64,000 nt of DNA from Pseudobacteroides cellulosolvens ATCC 35603 = DSM 2933. Its GTDB lineage: Bacteria; Bacillota; Clostridia; Acetivibrionales; DSM-2933. The position numbers and the translations under genes are program-made. Location of the stretch: positions 6,807,501 to 6,871,500 of the forward strand of contig NZ_LGTC01000001.1 of assembly GCF_001262605.1 (NCBI RefSeq), in the 5' to 3' direction. Positions 57,101 to 64,000 of this stretch are shown here, in pieces. How positions within the stretch are numbered: the stretch's first letter is position 1; every line of letters starts with the position of its first letter. The notes below the pieces were generated by a model, which ran no database searches, was not told the origin of the DNA, and worked only from the letters and a program-made list of their open reading frames with translations.

Positions 57101-57232
57101 GAAACTATTGATATACCTGCAATAATTGTTGAGGATATGACAATGTTGCCTTTAAGATCATTATGTGAACTGCTTGGTGCAAAAGTGTCGATTGATTCAG
57201 AAAATCAATCTATACTTATAAGAACTAAGTGA
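54161..57232 (+). CDS. Large secreted RCC1-repeat protein with C-terminal stalk domain
   Basis: 1023 aa. Signal peptide (LLVLIIITFSAILINSP). Multiple RCC1-like blades across residues ~40-780 (DGTLLVWGKNTMGQF, DGSVWAWGGN, DGSLYVWGDNKAGQLGNG), then a linker and a copper-amine-oxidase stalk domain at ~905-1023 (LLKNGRTLFPVRAMSSL, MTMLPLRSLCELLGA). Such domains are common in clostridial wall proteins; a beta-propeller adhesin or binding role is inferred. It is the unique cargo of the S6 inverted repeat. Confidence 0.85.
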   Translation: MQKQLRILNLLVLIIITFSAILINSPISKAEKNDNLGFIKTAKDVGLKADGTLWSIPQEDDQKYLKLAEGYKDIDSDKYDDAYIGLKKDGTLLVWGKNTMGQFAESTLDESNKPIKIMDNVKAISGLSALKNDGSVWAWGGNVFHDSESKVNKPMFLYKGATAISYGSVCIYLIDKKSTLYAIRNYYCGAPLSKGNKVKISDNVKNVASNYYITNDNNLWGINISEKDTNPDPNISESIYDFSKRLVLKDVVYVDSNEDSEISYLNRNGTSCAIKFDGSLWAWGMDFIWSGGKCNYQLPQKLMNNVKYASCGFHNIQIIKKDGSVCYFGLKSPKSIYSLPIVADKNVSKVYENFSWILTKDDTLMWKTHIGYEGKNRVLTKNASQNVEWNGNKATIKNPDGTSWEYELNNIVDSYSVNMFNGDFKKRFGRIAIKNDNTLWQENSKLFGNSDYVKINIDATNIKSIYSHYGSRLYILYNDNSLWVSFGKSVGEDEEDSLETQPLEYQPPVKLADDVKDLNVTEYYTFAITNNGALYGWFFTSYIPGQDIPGKKIMDDVDSFDNNTHILDIIKKDKSHWNLMCPIIEKYEENEKFNEEIAQNAHKDINNMEDIKINSYNYYIKSNGDLWVRGYGDDTFVSCFGDKIMLNFGKVLDNVVRVEHDSIYNRGLALCNDGSLWEYGMVTKYDYNKSPETIKADIKPRKVMEDVKDFKISQNSCAAVKNDGSLYVWGDNKAGQLGNGNTKYVEKPEKILDNVDKVYINYYSMNALNKDGTLMSWGCGNDLFREKPFTYNPITISSSENKISSTHFESVGLGEDIQVFVKVNDSRFTKSAKLVLENGDVILLDKSNRCYFTGKITRTKSEGILKYHIVASDGKDNEIKSSEYKVQILSNKMVLLDATNGEFAVKDFKVFVDGNRILSDYQPLILLKNGRTLFPVRAMSSLLKADIKWDGSTKSINVTKDDNKISFKIGSKEILVNDKKETIDIPAIIVEDMTMLPLRSLCELLGAKVSIDSENQSILIRTK

Positions 57233-57332
57233 TATATTTTTCAAATAGTTTTATAATAAATAGATAATAACATTTTAAATAATGAAATTGAATCATCATG
57301 TCGTATGCGATAAATTTCTTTTTCTGACTTCT

Positions 57333-57929
57333 AAGACTGGAATTTCTTCAAAGTCGCTTAAAGTGGCCCAGATAAAGTATATGGTTGAACGCTTATCCAT
57401 ATACTTTATCTGGGCCTGACTCTGCAAGACTTCTAAGCAGCAGCTTTTCAGTTACTTAAAGTCCCTTTATAGACTCAAAAGTAATGCTTCGCCAGCATTT
57501 CTAAATGTTGAGGGGGAATTGTTTTTCCCAAGACTCGGAACATCAGCTTCTATAAATCGGCTTTGAATTCATAATTTTTCCCTTGGTGGTTTTTGCATAA
57601 ATTCAACAAAGCCCTTTATATATGGTGATACAAGGAGATAGAATCAAACATATTAGGAGGAATATCGTAGCTTATTTTTATGTATAGTAGAGATTTTTTA
57701 GATATAATGTTATAATTATGCAGATATTTTAGGTTTCCAAATAGATTACACTTAATTTAAGTAAAATAATAGGGAGGTTTTGTGATGAAAAGAATTTATA
57801 AAATTTTAATTGGAATTTTTGCAGTATCAATTACCAGTGTAGCTGCCATTAGCATTGTATGGAGCTATGATACCGTGAGGAAAATCGAGGCAACTGTTAA
57901 TGACAATATAAAAATATATTTGAACAATG
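57333..57929. repeat. Right arm of inverted repeat S6, including long-hairpin element
   Basis: Mirror of 53221-53817; hairpin at 57365-57416. Confidence 0.92.
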
Positions 57930-57955
57930 ATGGTTATGGAATTGCAAGAGACTGA
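57785..57955 (+). pseudogene. 5' fragment of the solute-binding-protein gene
   Basis: Encodes the signal region and first stalk residues (MKRIYKILIGIFAVS to IKIYLNN), then runs out of homology at 57929 and stops after a few unrelated codons. It brings a copy of that gene's promoter and ribosome binding site to the border of an old cassette. Confidence 0.85.
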
Positions 57956-58070
57956 AAAATGGAATGTAGACGGAGTAAGAAGTTCTACAGAATGGAAAAG
58001 AATTCTTGAACTATCTGATGAAATTAAAAAAATAATAGAACAAAAAAACACTCATATGGAAAGCCATTAG
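57927..58070 (+). pseudogene. Truncated 3' end of a lost cassette gene
   Basis: 47 codons (WNVDGVRSSTEWKRILELS, EIKKIIEQKN) ending in TAG inside element E7. The ATG is supplied by the inverted-repeat junction, so the N-terminus of the original gene is missing. Probably an immunity-gene remnant. Confidence 0.55.
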
Positions 58071-58087
58071 AGAATATCAGGAGTCCA
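58056..58087 (+). repeat. Cassette-end mini-hairpin element E7
   Basis: ATGGAAAGCCAT hairpin then GAGAATATCAGGAGTCCA. The upstream gene's stop lies inside the hairpin's 3' flank. Confidence 0.75.
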
Positions 58088-58282
58088 AGTATAGGCACTT
58101 TACATCATTACTTATACTAGGTTAGCACAAAGAAAAAAGAAAGTGTGTATTATTAATAGTTTATGTTTTATATTTTTATTCTGTCAAACTCGTGATTAAA
58201 ATAAAAAGGTTTTTTGACGATGATTTTTATATAATATGCTCAAGAAAACAAGGCATAAAGATGCAGGAGGTGCGGATAAAAA

Positions 58283-59356
58283 ATGTATAAATTATTTGGA
58301 ATACTCTTTTTATCAGTGATTTGTATTATGCTAAATGCTTGTAATGTAAAAGAAAAGCATAGTGCTATATCAACAAATAATAAGAATGAAAATTCTAGTA
58401 TGTTTGTTCCAGAAAAAACAAAAGAAAGTTCAACATCCACTTTAGATAAGGAAATTAACACCCCTACGATTAATACTCCAAGAAATACATTATCTGAAAA
58501 TAAGAACAATGTCAAAGATAAAATAATAGATGATACTTCAAAATGGAATCATCCGACAAGAGATGTATTTGAGAAATACTCATACCATGTAGACAAATTA
58601 GAATTTCTTAAGGATGGAGTATATCCCGTTTTTTATATAAGTATTAATGATATTGTGCATAATTGTATGGAAATTAACAGTTTGGATTTTATAAATGAAC
58701 TTGCGAAAGCAAATGGATTTTGGAGTTTTGAGATCATCACTAAGGAAGAACAAGTAAATCAGCCATATGAATATTCATTTTTTGTTAATAAGCTTAAGGT
58801 TATATGTGATAATCATTATAAGCGAGTGGAAAAGTTTTATGAATATATAAAGCGTAATGAGAAAGAAGAAATTTATGAAAACATATTAACTGAAGATACC
58901 ACTATTAGAGATCAGAGCCAGTTTGAATTGGTATATAAAGGATTTAAAATAAATAAAAATACAACCGTTGATGAAGTAATAAAAAAAATCGGAACAGGAA
59001 CAGCTGATGAATCTAATAACTATGGGTATATTGGTGTATCCGGTGATGTACATTATGCCCGTATGTCATACCCAAAGGATATCCCTATATTTGATATTGT
59101 TACTACCGGAGGAGATAGATTTGCAAACGGATCAATAGCATACCTGGATATTACAGATACAAAAGATCGTTTGGTAAATAAAGGCAATACATATGATGAA
59201 TTATTTGAATGTTATGGTGGACCAAACTGGATTGTATATAAAAATGGAATGTTGTATAAATGTAAAGTTTTCTCTAAAAATGGTTATAAAGAATACTTGG
59301 AGTTTGATTTCTCAGAAAACCAGAAAATTGAGAGAGTACTGATCTGCTACAGATAA
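58283..59356 (+). CDS. Lipoprotein of unknown function, possible cassette immunity gene
   Basis: 357 aa with AGGAGGTG before the ATG. Lipobox LNAC; a Ser/Thr/Asn-rich linker to ~residue 90, then a folded region with YKGFKINKNTTVDEVIKKIG near 220 and YLDITDTKDRL near 295. No family recognised with confidence. Flanked by E7 and E8, like an immunity gene in a cassette. Confidence 0.7.
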   Translation: MYKLFGILFLSVICIMLNACNVKEKHSAISTNNKNENSSMFVPEKTKESSTSTLDKEINTPTINTPRNTLSENKNNVKDKIIDDTSKWNHPTRDVFEKYSYHVDKLEFLKDGVYPVFYISINDIVHNCMEINSLDFINELAKANGFWSFEIITKEEQVNQPYEYSFFVNKLKVICDNHYKRVEKFYEYIKRNEKEEIYENILTEDTTIRDQSQFELVYKGFKINKNTTVDEVIKKIGTGTADESNNYGYIGVSGDVHYARMSYPKDIPIFDIVTTGGDRFANGSIAYLDITDTKDRLVNKGNTYDELFECYGGPNWIVYKNGMLYKCKVFSKNGYKEYLEFDFSENQKIERVLICYR

Positions 59357-59440
59357 AACATTAATATATAGATTTGTGATTAGATAGTTTTATTAGTTAA
59401 ACTATGATTTTATCAGCATTTGTTAGCAATGCAATAATGT

Positions 59441-59472
59441 CTTGGAAACAAGCAGAGAATATCAAAGGGCCA
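59441..59472 (+). repeat. Cassette-end mini-hairpin element E8
   Basis: CTTGGAAACAAG hairpin (different stem, same geometry) then GAGAATATCAAAGGGCCA, 84 nt after the lipoprotein gene. Confidence 0.7.
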
Positions 59473-59533
59473 AAGAATCTTAACAAATCCGTTATTCTAT
59501 CAATATTCGGTTAATTGCTTATTCACAAGCATG

Positions 59534-59884
59534 TTATTCTTTTAAATTCTTTTTTAGAGAAGGAACAAAATGCCTAGGGTTTGATTTTAATTCAAGAAGT
59601 ATTGGTAGTGTACCTAAAAAAGCCATGAAAAACGTCAAGATTAGATTAGACTTTGTAGCCTTTAAAAATTCACTATTTGAAAATAGATTATGTAAGTTTT
59701 CTCCAGTGATAGGGATTCCATTTTGCACGAATAATAACAGTATAATAATAGGTTGTGCAATAGCAATTGCAATAATAACCGAAAAAGAAATTATCCATTT
59801 TGTCCAAGCTCCGAGTTGTCCTTTAAAAAAATAGTATCCTTTTAATGCACAAAAGCCCATTATTAATGCCAAAGCTGCGTACAT
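59534..59884 (-). CDS. Membrane protein, possibly 5'-truncated by the IS256 element
   Basis: 116 aa with three hydrophobic segments and a basic tail. No ribosome binding site is seen before the ATG at 59884, and the IS256-type end starts about 25 nt further, so this may be the C-terminal part of a longer membrane protein. Confidence 0.45.
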   Translation of the reverse strand: MYAALALIMGFCALKGYYFFKGQLGAWTKWIISFSVIIAIAIAQPIIILLLFVQNGIPITGENLHNLFSNSEFLKATKSNLILTFFMAFLGTLPILLELKSNPRHFVPSLKKNLKE

Positions 59885-59909
59885 TTTCTCTAAAAACAGT
59901 TGAGCTAAA

Positions 59910-61018
59910 ATGAGGATGTATCAAATTTTGTGTATGGAAAGATTAAGTAGTCTCCTTCTTGGCAAGAATTAGTAATAATTAATGTCAAGGAGGAGACTTT
60001 TATGTCAACACTAACAAAAGAGCAGGTTAAAGCAATCGTTCAGGGAAATAATTTCCAAAGTGTTTCGGATGTAAGTGCTTATTTGAAAGATATTTTTAGA
60101 GATGTAATCCAAGAACTATTAGAGGCAGAACTTGAAGTAAATCTTGGATATTCTAAGGAAGAACCAAACAAAAAGAATACAGATAACAGCAGGAATGGCT
60201 ACACCCCAAAGACTTTAAAAAGTGAGTTTGGAGAAGTAGAAATACAGGTTCCAAGAGACCGTAAAGGGGAGTTCCAACCAAAAATTGTTCCTAAATACCA
60301 GAGAAATGTTACAGGCATTGAAGATAAAGTTATATCACTATATGCAAGTGGTATGTCTACCAGAGATATTAGTAAGCAGGTTGAAGAACTCTATGGTATT
60401 GATTTTTCTGCTGAAATGGTAAGTAGAATTACAGACCGTATTGTACCTGAAATAAAAGAATGGCAACAAAGACCTTTAGAGAGCATATACTCTTTTGTTT
60501 TTTTAGACGCCATTCACTACAAGGTAAGGGATGACGGACGAATAGTAAACCGTGCGGCATATGTAGTACTTGGAGTTACTGTTGATGGAAGTAAGGATGT
60601 TTTGGGTATTTGGATTGGAGATAATGAGTCATCAAAGTTTTGGCTTGGTGTTCTAAATGACTTAAAGAACAGAGGTGTAAAGGATGTTTTAATCTTTTGT
60701 GTAGATGGCCTTACTGGGCTTAGAGACGCTATAAATGCAGCATATCCAAAAGCAGAAGTTCAGCGTTGTATAATTCATCAGTTGCGTAATTCATTTAAAT
60801 ACGTATCCTATAAAGATGCCAAGGAGTTCAGCAGTGATTTTAAAGAAGTGTATCAAGCTATAAACGAGGATGTTGCCTTAGAAAAGCTTTACGAACTAAA
60901 GGAAAAGTGGGGTAAGGAATATCCATTTGCAATAAGAAGTTGGGAGAACAACTGGGATGTATTGAGTCCATTTTATAAATTTTCGGAAGAGGTACGGAAA
61001 ATAATCTACACAACTTAT
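59910..61018 (+). mobile_element. IS256-family (mutator type) element, 3'-truncated
   Basis: The left end (GAGGATGTATCAAATTTTGT, ~59910) resembles IS256-group termini. Element sequence stops inside the transposase gene at about 61014-61018, where the RIT-like element begins. Confidence 0.75.
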
Positions 61019-61093
61019 ACCGAAAAAATAATTATGCCGATATTTTATGAAATCCCAGCAAATAAAAGGATAACAGAAAAAATATCGGCATAG
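60002..61093 (+). pseudogene. IS256-family transposase lacking its C-terminus
   Basis: Mutator-type transposase: FVFLDAIHYKVR and IFCVDGLTGLRDAI carry the two catalytic aspartates, and CIIHQLRNSFKYV is typical. Homology ends at KIIYTT, just before the family's NAIE stretch with the third catalytic residue. The last ~25 codons come from the neighbouring element. Strong AAGGAGGAG site. Inactive by inference. Confidence 0.85.
61034..61091. repeat. Terminal inverted repeat next to the recombinase trio
   Basis: ATGCCGATATTTT (61034-61046) and AAATATCGGCAT (61079-61091), ~32 nt apart. It lies between the IS256 break and the last recombinase stop, so it is either the end of the RIT-like element or a shared terminator. 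Confidence 0.6.
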
Positions 61094-61096
61094 TTT

Positions 61097-62158
61097 TTAT
61101 AGCCTATAAAGTTGTTTTAATACTGTCTCATCCTTCCATAGCTTTTCTTCCGAACCAGAGGGATTGGCCTTTTCAATAGCATCAGCCAATGTTTTCAGAG
61201 TTGCAAATGCATAGAAACCGCTGGTGGTTGAAATGCTTTCATGCCCTAGAATCTGCTGGATATATGACAAAGGACATCCAGCCTGATACAGATCCATTGC
61301 CCTGGTTTTTCTTAACATATGAAAGTGAATCTTTTCTGGCATCGCAATAGTGCACCTGCTTGCGTCAGCGTATTTTTTCAATAGGTCCTGCATTGTATCG
61401 TCAGAAAGATAATGCTGTACTCCATGTGTTGTAGCATAAAACAAGGGTGTATCCATCTTTATCATTGGATGGAATTCTTTTAGGTATGTTTTCAGATGTT
61501 CGATAGTTTTACTCATCAGTGGCACGTTTCTATACTTTGAACCTTTTCCTAAGATAGTCACATATGGAACTTCTGCATCTAAGTGAAGAGATGATACCGT
61601 CAAATTTATAAGTTCACTAACACGCAATCCGGCATCATAACCGAGTATCATAATCATTCGATTTCTTCGACCGAGCTTTGTGTCAACAGGCGATGCTGCC
61701 AGAAGTGTCTTAAGCTGCCCATCCTCAAAGTATTCTATTTCATTTTTAGGCACAGTAAGTCCTTTTACCGCTTTCGCATTTAGATAAATCGCAGTGATAT
61801 CTATTGCTTCTTCAGATGCATAAGCGAGCAATGCCCGGATTGCAGTCATTTGGAGATTACATGTTTTTTCACTCAACCGTTGGGAATCTTTCATAAATAA
61901 CAGATAATTTTTAAGGTTATTTTTATTAAAGTCTTGATAGCATATGCCTGCTCTTTTAATAGATTTTTCTTTTTCCAGAAAATCAATATATCTATTGAGT
62001 GACCGCCTATAGACGTCTATGGTATTCAAACTCTTTTTACGAATATTTGGAAGTTCATTGTTTAGATATTCAGATGCACTGTTCCAAAAAAAACTACTGT
62101 CTTGATCTGCTGTTGCTTTTTTATTCATAAGCATTGACCTCCGGTAATAACCCCTCAA
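61097..62158 (-). CDS. Tyrosine recombinase, third gene of RIT-like trio
   Basis: Up to 353 aa; the start may be an internal ATG (62131). Phage_integrase fold: first Arg in YDAGLRVSELINL, HMLRKTRA for the second box, QILGHESIST and the Tyr in SGFYAFATLK. The N-terminal SAM-like domain has TIDVYRRSLNRY. Overlaps the preceding gene by 38 nt. Recombinase-in-trio elements use three such proteins for transposition. Confidence 0.9.
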   Translation of the reverse strand: MRGYYRRSMLMNKKATADQDSSFFWNSASEYLNNELPNIRKKSLNTIDVYRRSLNRYIDFLEKEKSIKRAGICYQDFNKNNLKNYLLFMKDSQRLSEKTCNLQMTAIRALLAYASEEAIDITAIYLNAKAVKGLTVPKNEIEYFEDGQLKTLLAASPVDTKLGRRNRMIMILGYDAGLRVSELINLTVSSLHLDAEVPYVTILGKGSKYRNVPLMSKTIEHLKTYLKEFHPMIKMDTPLFYATTHGVQHYLSDDTMQDLLKKYADASRCTIAMPEKIHFHMLRKTRAMDLYQAGCPLSYIQQILGHESISTTSGFYAFATLKTLADAIEKANPSGSEEKLWKDETVLKQLYRL

Positions 62159-63077
62159 ATAAGGATGATTTTTTTACTATTGCATCATAAATATCAGGAA
62201 CAAGGTGGAAATAGTAAAGTGTATTTTCTATATCTTGATGTCCCATATATTTCATCAAGTATGGGATCATTACATTTATGTCTCTTCCTTCCCTAAGCCA
62301 GCGGTTCATGTTAGCATAGGCAAAATGGTGTCGGAAATCGTAAGCTCTTACGCTCACGCCATCGCATTTTTTCTTCGGAAAGGCTGTATACCAGATTTTC
62401 AAAAAGTTCTTCTGAAATGTGTTAGCACCATAAGGGGTATCTTCTCGTGAAGGAAAGAAAAAAGTTCTGTCAGGAAAGAGATGATTCATTGTTGCGTCAT
62501 AGATCAGAAGATAATCAGACAATTCCTGTGAAATAAAAAGTCGTCTACTTTTTGGACCTTTGGATTGAAGGATGTCAATATAGTTTTCTGCCAGATGTAC
62601 ATTTTCAGTTTTTAGGGTTCTGGCCTCTTTACAGCGTAGACCACAGCAATAAAGTAATCTATACATTGCAGGCAACACGATATGCCTTTTAGGGACATGG
62701 CAATCGTATTGGAGACTGTCACACTCAATGAAAAAAGCTTCAATCTCACCATCTGTAAATAAATATGGTTGGACAGGCGTCGGTAGTGAAACTTTTCCTT
62801 GAGGAATTACATATGCAGATGTGTATCCCAAACCAATAAGATATCTTGAGAATTCTCTGAGAGCAGCCGCTATGTTATATAGACTTCCTGGAGTAGTTGC
62901 ATATCTACTTAAAAATGTATTTACAGTATCTTTGTCGGGTATGTTTTCAGCAGGAGAATGTCTGTCTGAAAAATCAAGATATTTATTCAGATGATATCCC
63001 GCAGTAGCATAGACATACCCATTCCGTGTTTTGTATTCTAAAAATTCTTTTATCAAATCGGATAGTGTTTTATTCAT
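62121..63077 (-). CDS. Tyrosine recombinase, second gene of RIT-like trio
   Basis: 318 aa. YCCGLRCKEARTL (Arg I), YDFRHHFA (box II), MKYMGHQDIENTLYYFHL with the Tyr. Starts on an ATGA overlap with the upstream recombinase stop, implying coupled translation. Confidence 0.9.
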   Translation of the reverse strand: MNKTLSDLIKEFLEYKTRNGYVYATAGYHLNKYLDFSDRHSPAENIPDKDTVNTFLSRYATTPGSLYNIAAALREFSRYLIGLGYTSAYVIPQGKVSLPTPVQPYLFTDGEIEAFFIECDSLQYDCHVPKRHIVLPAMYRLLYCCGLRCKEARTLKTENVHLAENYIDILQSKGPKSRRLFISQELSDYLLIYDATMNHLFPDRTFFFPSREDTPYGANTFQKNFLKIWYTAFPKKKCDGVSVRAYDFRHHFAYANMNRWLREGRDINVMIPYLMKYMGHQDIENTLYYFHLVPDIYDAIVKKSSLFEGLLPEVNAYE

Positions 63078-64000
63078 TTGCGTACACCTCCGGGAAGAGG
63101 AAGGGTACAGGCTGCCATTGTTGTTTCGTTTGTTGATAGATATACAGATACAATATTCTGATCAGTATGGCCAAGAACTGCAGAGATATTAGTCATGGAA
63201 ACTCCAGACCTGAGCATAACAGAAGCTGCATTATGCCTTGTCATTCGACTGCCAGAAACTCTTCCTTCGTTAGATATACCAGCTAATGCTTCCATTTTTA
63301 AGAGTACACTTCTGATTGAAGAACCTTCTCCATTTAAGCGTGTGAACGGTGCCAACTCTCTAACAAAAAGATATTTGGAATTACATTCGGGTCGTTCATT
63401 CAGTATGTAATCAACAATGGTATTGCCATAAGATTTTCGAAGCGGGATATTTAATGCCATCCCTGTTTTTTGTTGCCTTATATAGATTACATCTTTATTC
63501 CAATCAATATCAGTAAGTTTGATATTACAGATATCTACTGCCCTCAATCCTGTTTCTAACAGTAACAGACAAATAGCTTTATCACGTTTAGTAAGATTGC
63601 CACCTGATAGTATTTCGTTTATAGCACTGGTTTCTGATTCTCTATATATTTCTATTATCCTGTGCTCACGAGGAAGCCGGGTCGGAAGCTCCATTATAAG
63701 ATGCTTTATATCAGGATGGAGAGAAAGGAATCTTTTAAGGCCTGACAGACCGCTTGCAATAGTAGTTGGTTTAAAGTAGCCATGTTCATAAAGATATAAG
63801 ATGAAATTTCTGATATCACCAGAACTCAACTCATTGATTGACCGATAAGATTTTTCTTCACAATAGATTAAAAGATATGCAACAATTCTCTTGTAAGTAT
63901 AGATAGTATTAGGCTGAAGCTGATTCTCTTTTAAAATCATAGCGAATCTATTAAACTCATTTTTTAATGTTTCTGTCTGTATACCATCACTTGCAGATTT
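63074..64000 (-). CDS. Tyrosine recombinase, first gene of RIT-like trio (N-terminus outside window)
   Basis: Open frame runs through the window edge; an ATG at 63940 exists but 20 further in-frame codons precede it. LLETGLRAVDICNI (Arg I), SRMTRHNAA (box II), AVLGHTDQNIVSVYLST with the Tyr. Order, overlaps and common strand match RIT elements. Confidence 0.88.
   Translation of the reverse strand, partial: KSASDGIQTETLKNEFNRFAMILKENQLQPNTIYTYKRIVAYLLIYCEEKSYRSINELSSGDIRNFILYLYEHGYFKPTTIASGLSGLKRFLSLHPDIKHLIMELPTRLPREHRIIEIYRESETSAINEILSGGNLTKRDKAICLLLLETGLRAVDICNIKLTDIDWNKDVIYIRQQKTGMALNIPLRKSYGNTIVDYILNERPECNSKYLFVRELAPFTRLNGEGSSIRSVLLKMEALAGISNEGRVSGSRMTRHNAASVMLRSGVSMTNISAVLGHTDQNIVSVYLSTNETTMAACTLPLPGGVRK

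Overview
AT-rich DNA from a low-GC Gram-positive, most likely a Clostridia member. The evidence is strong GGAGG ribosome binding sites, lipoproteins and signal peptides of Gram-positive type, secreted proteins with copper-amine-oxidase 'stalk' domains, an RCC1-repeat exoprotein, and IS110 and IS256 transposases. No tRNA, rRNA or CRISPR array was seen.

The window is an array of silent Rhs/WapA-type toxin tips built into a chain of very large inverted repeats. Segment boundaries lie at one recurring junction, CCTAATTA followed by GGCCACGGTGATGT (Rhs core codons GHGDV directly after an in-frame stop), at about 5588, 21695, 29450, 41811 and 48823, in alternating orientation. Segments S1 (1-5588), S3 (21696-29449) and S5 (41812-48822) are palindromes. 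From the centre outward each has a hairpin array, symE-like gene, 35-codon gene, DUF2493/SLOG gene, structured non-coding leader, IS110 transposase, and orphan immunity-like membrane genes (on the left S1 arm the window starts inside the transposase). S2 (5589-21695) and S4 (29450-41811) have Rhs toxin tips pointing inward at both ends, then immunity genes, a ~31-bp repeated mini-hairpin element and a long-hairpin element. Their unique centres hold defence-type cargo: a Hachiman-like HamAB pair and a HAD/PRTase/TrpF-like operon in S2, and a HEPN + NACHT/pentapeptide + RelA/SpoT-domain set in S4. S6 (48823-59500) starts with a third toxin tip, carries secreted-protein genes and a smaller inverted repeat around an RCC1 gene, and decays into cassette remnants. 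The right edge is an IS256-type transposase gene cut by a three-recombinase (RIT-like) element that runs off the window.

Working model (inference): the tips lack start codons and follow stop codons, so they are probably a reservoir that can replace the C-terminus of a full-length Rhs protein elsewhere. The repeated junction and the mini-hairpin element would bound each toxin-immunity cassette. The palindromic IS110/symE units may drive duplication, inversion or exchange. The least explained features are the arrays of paired hairpins at ~190-bp period, whose stems show compensatory changes between copies, and the spacers with 11-bp periodicity between them.
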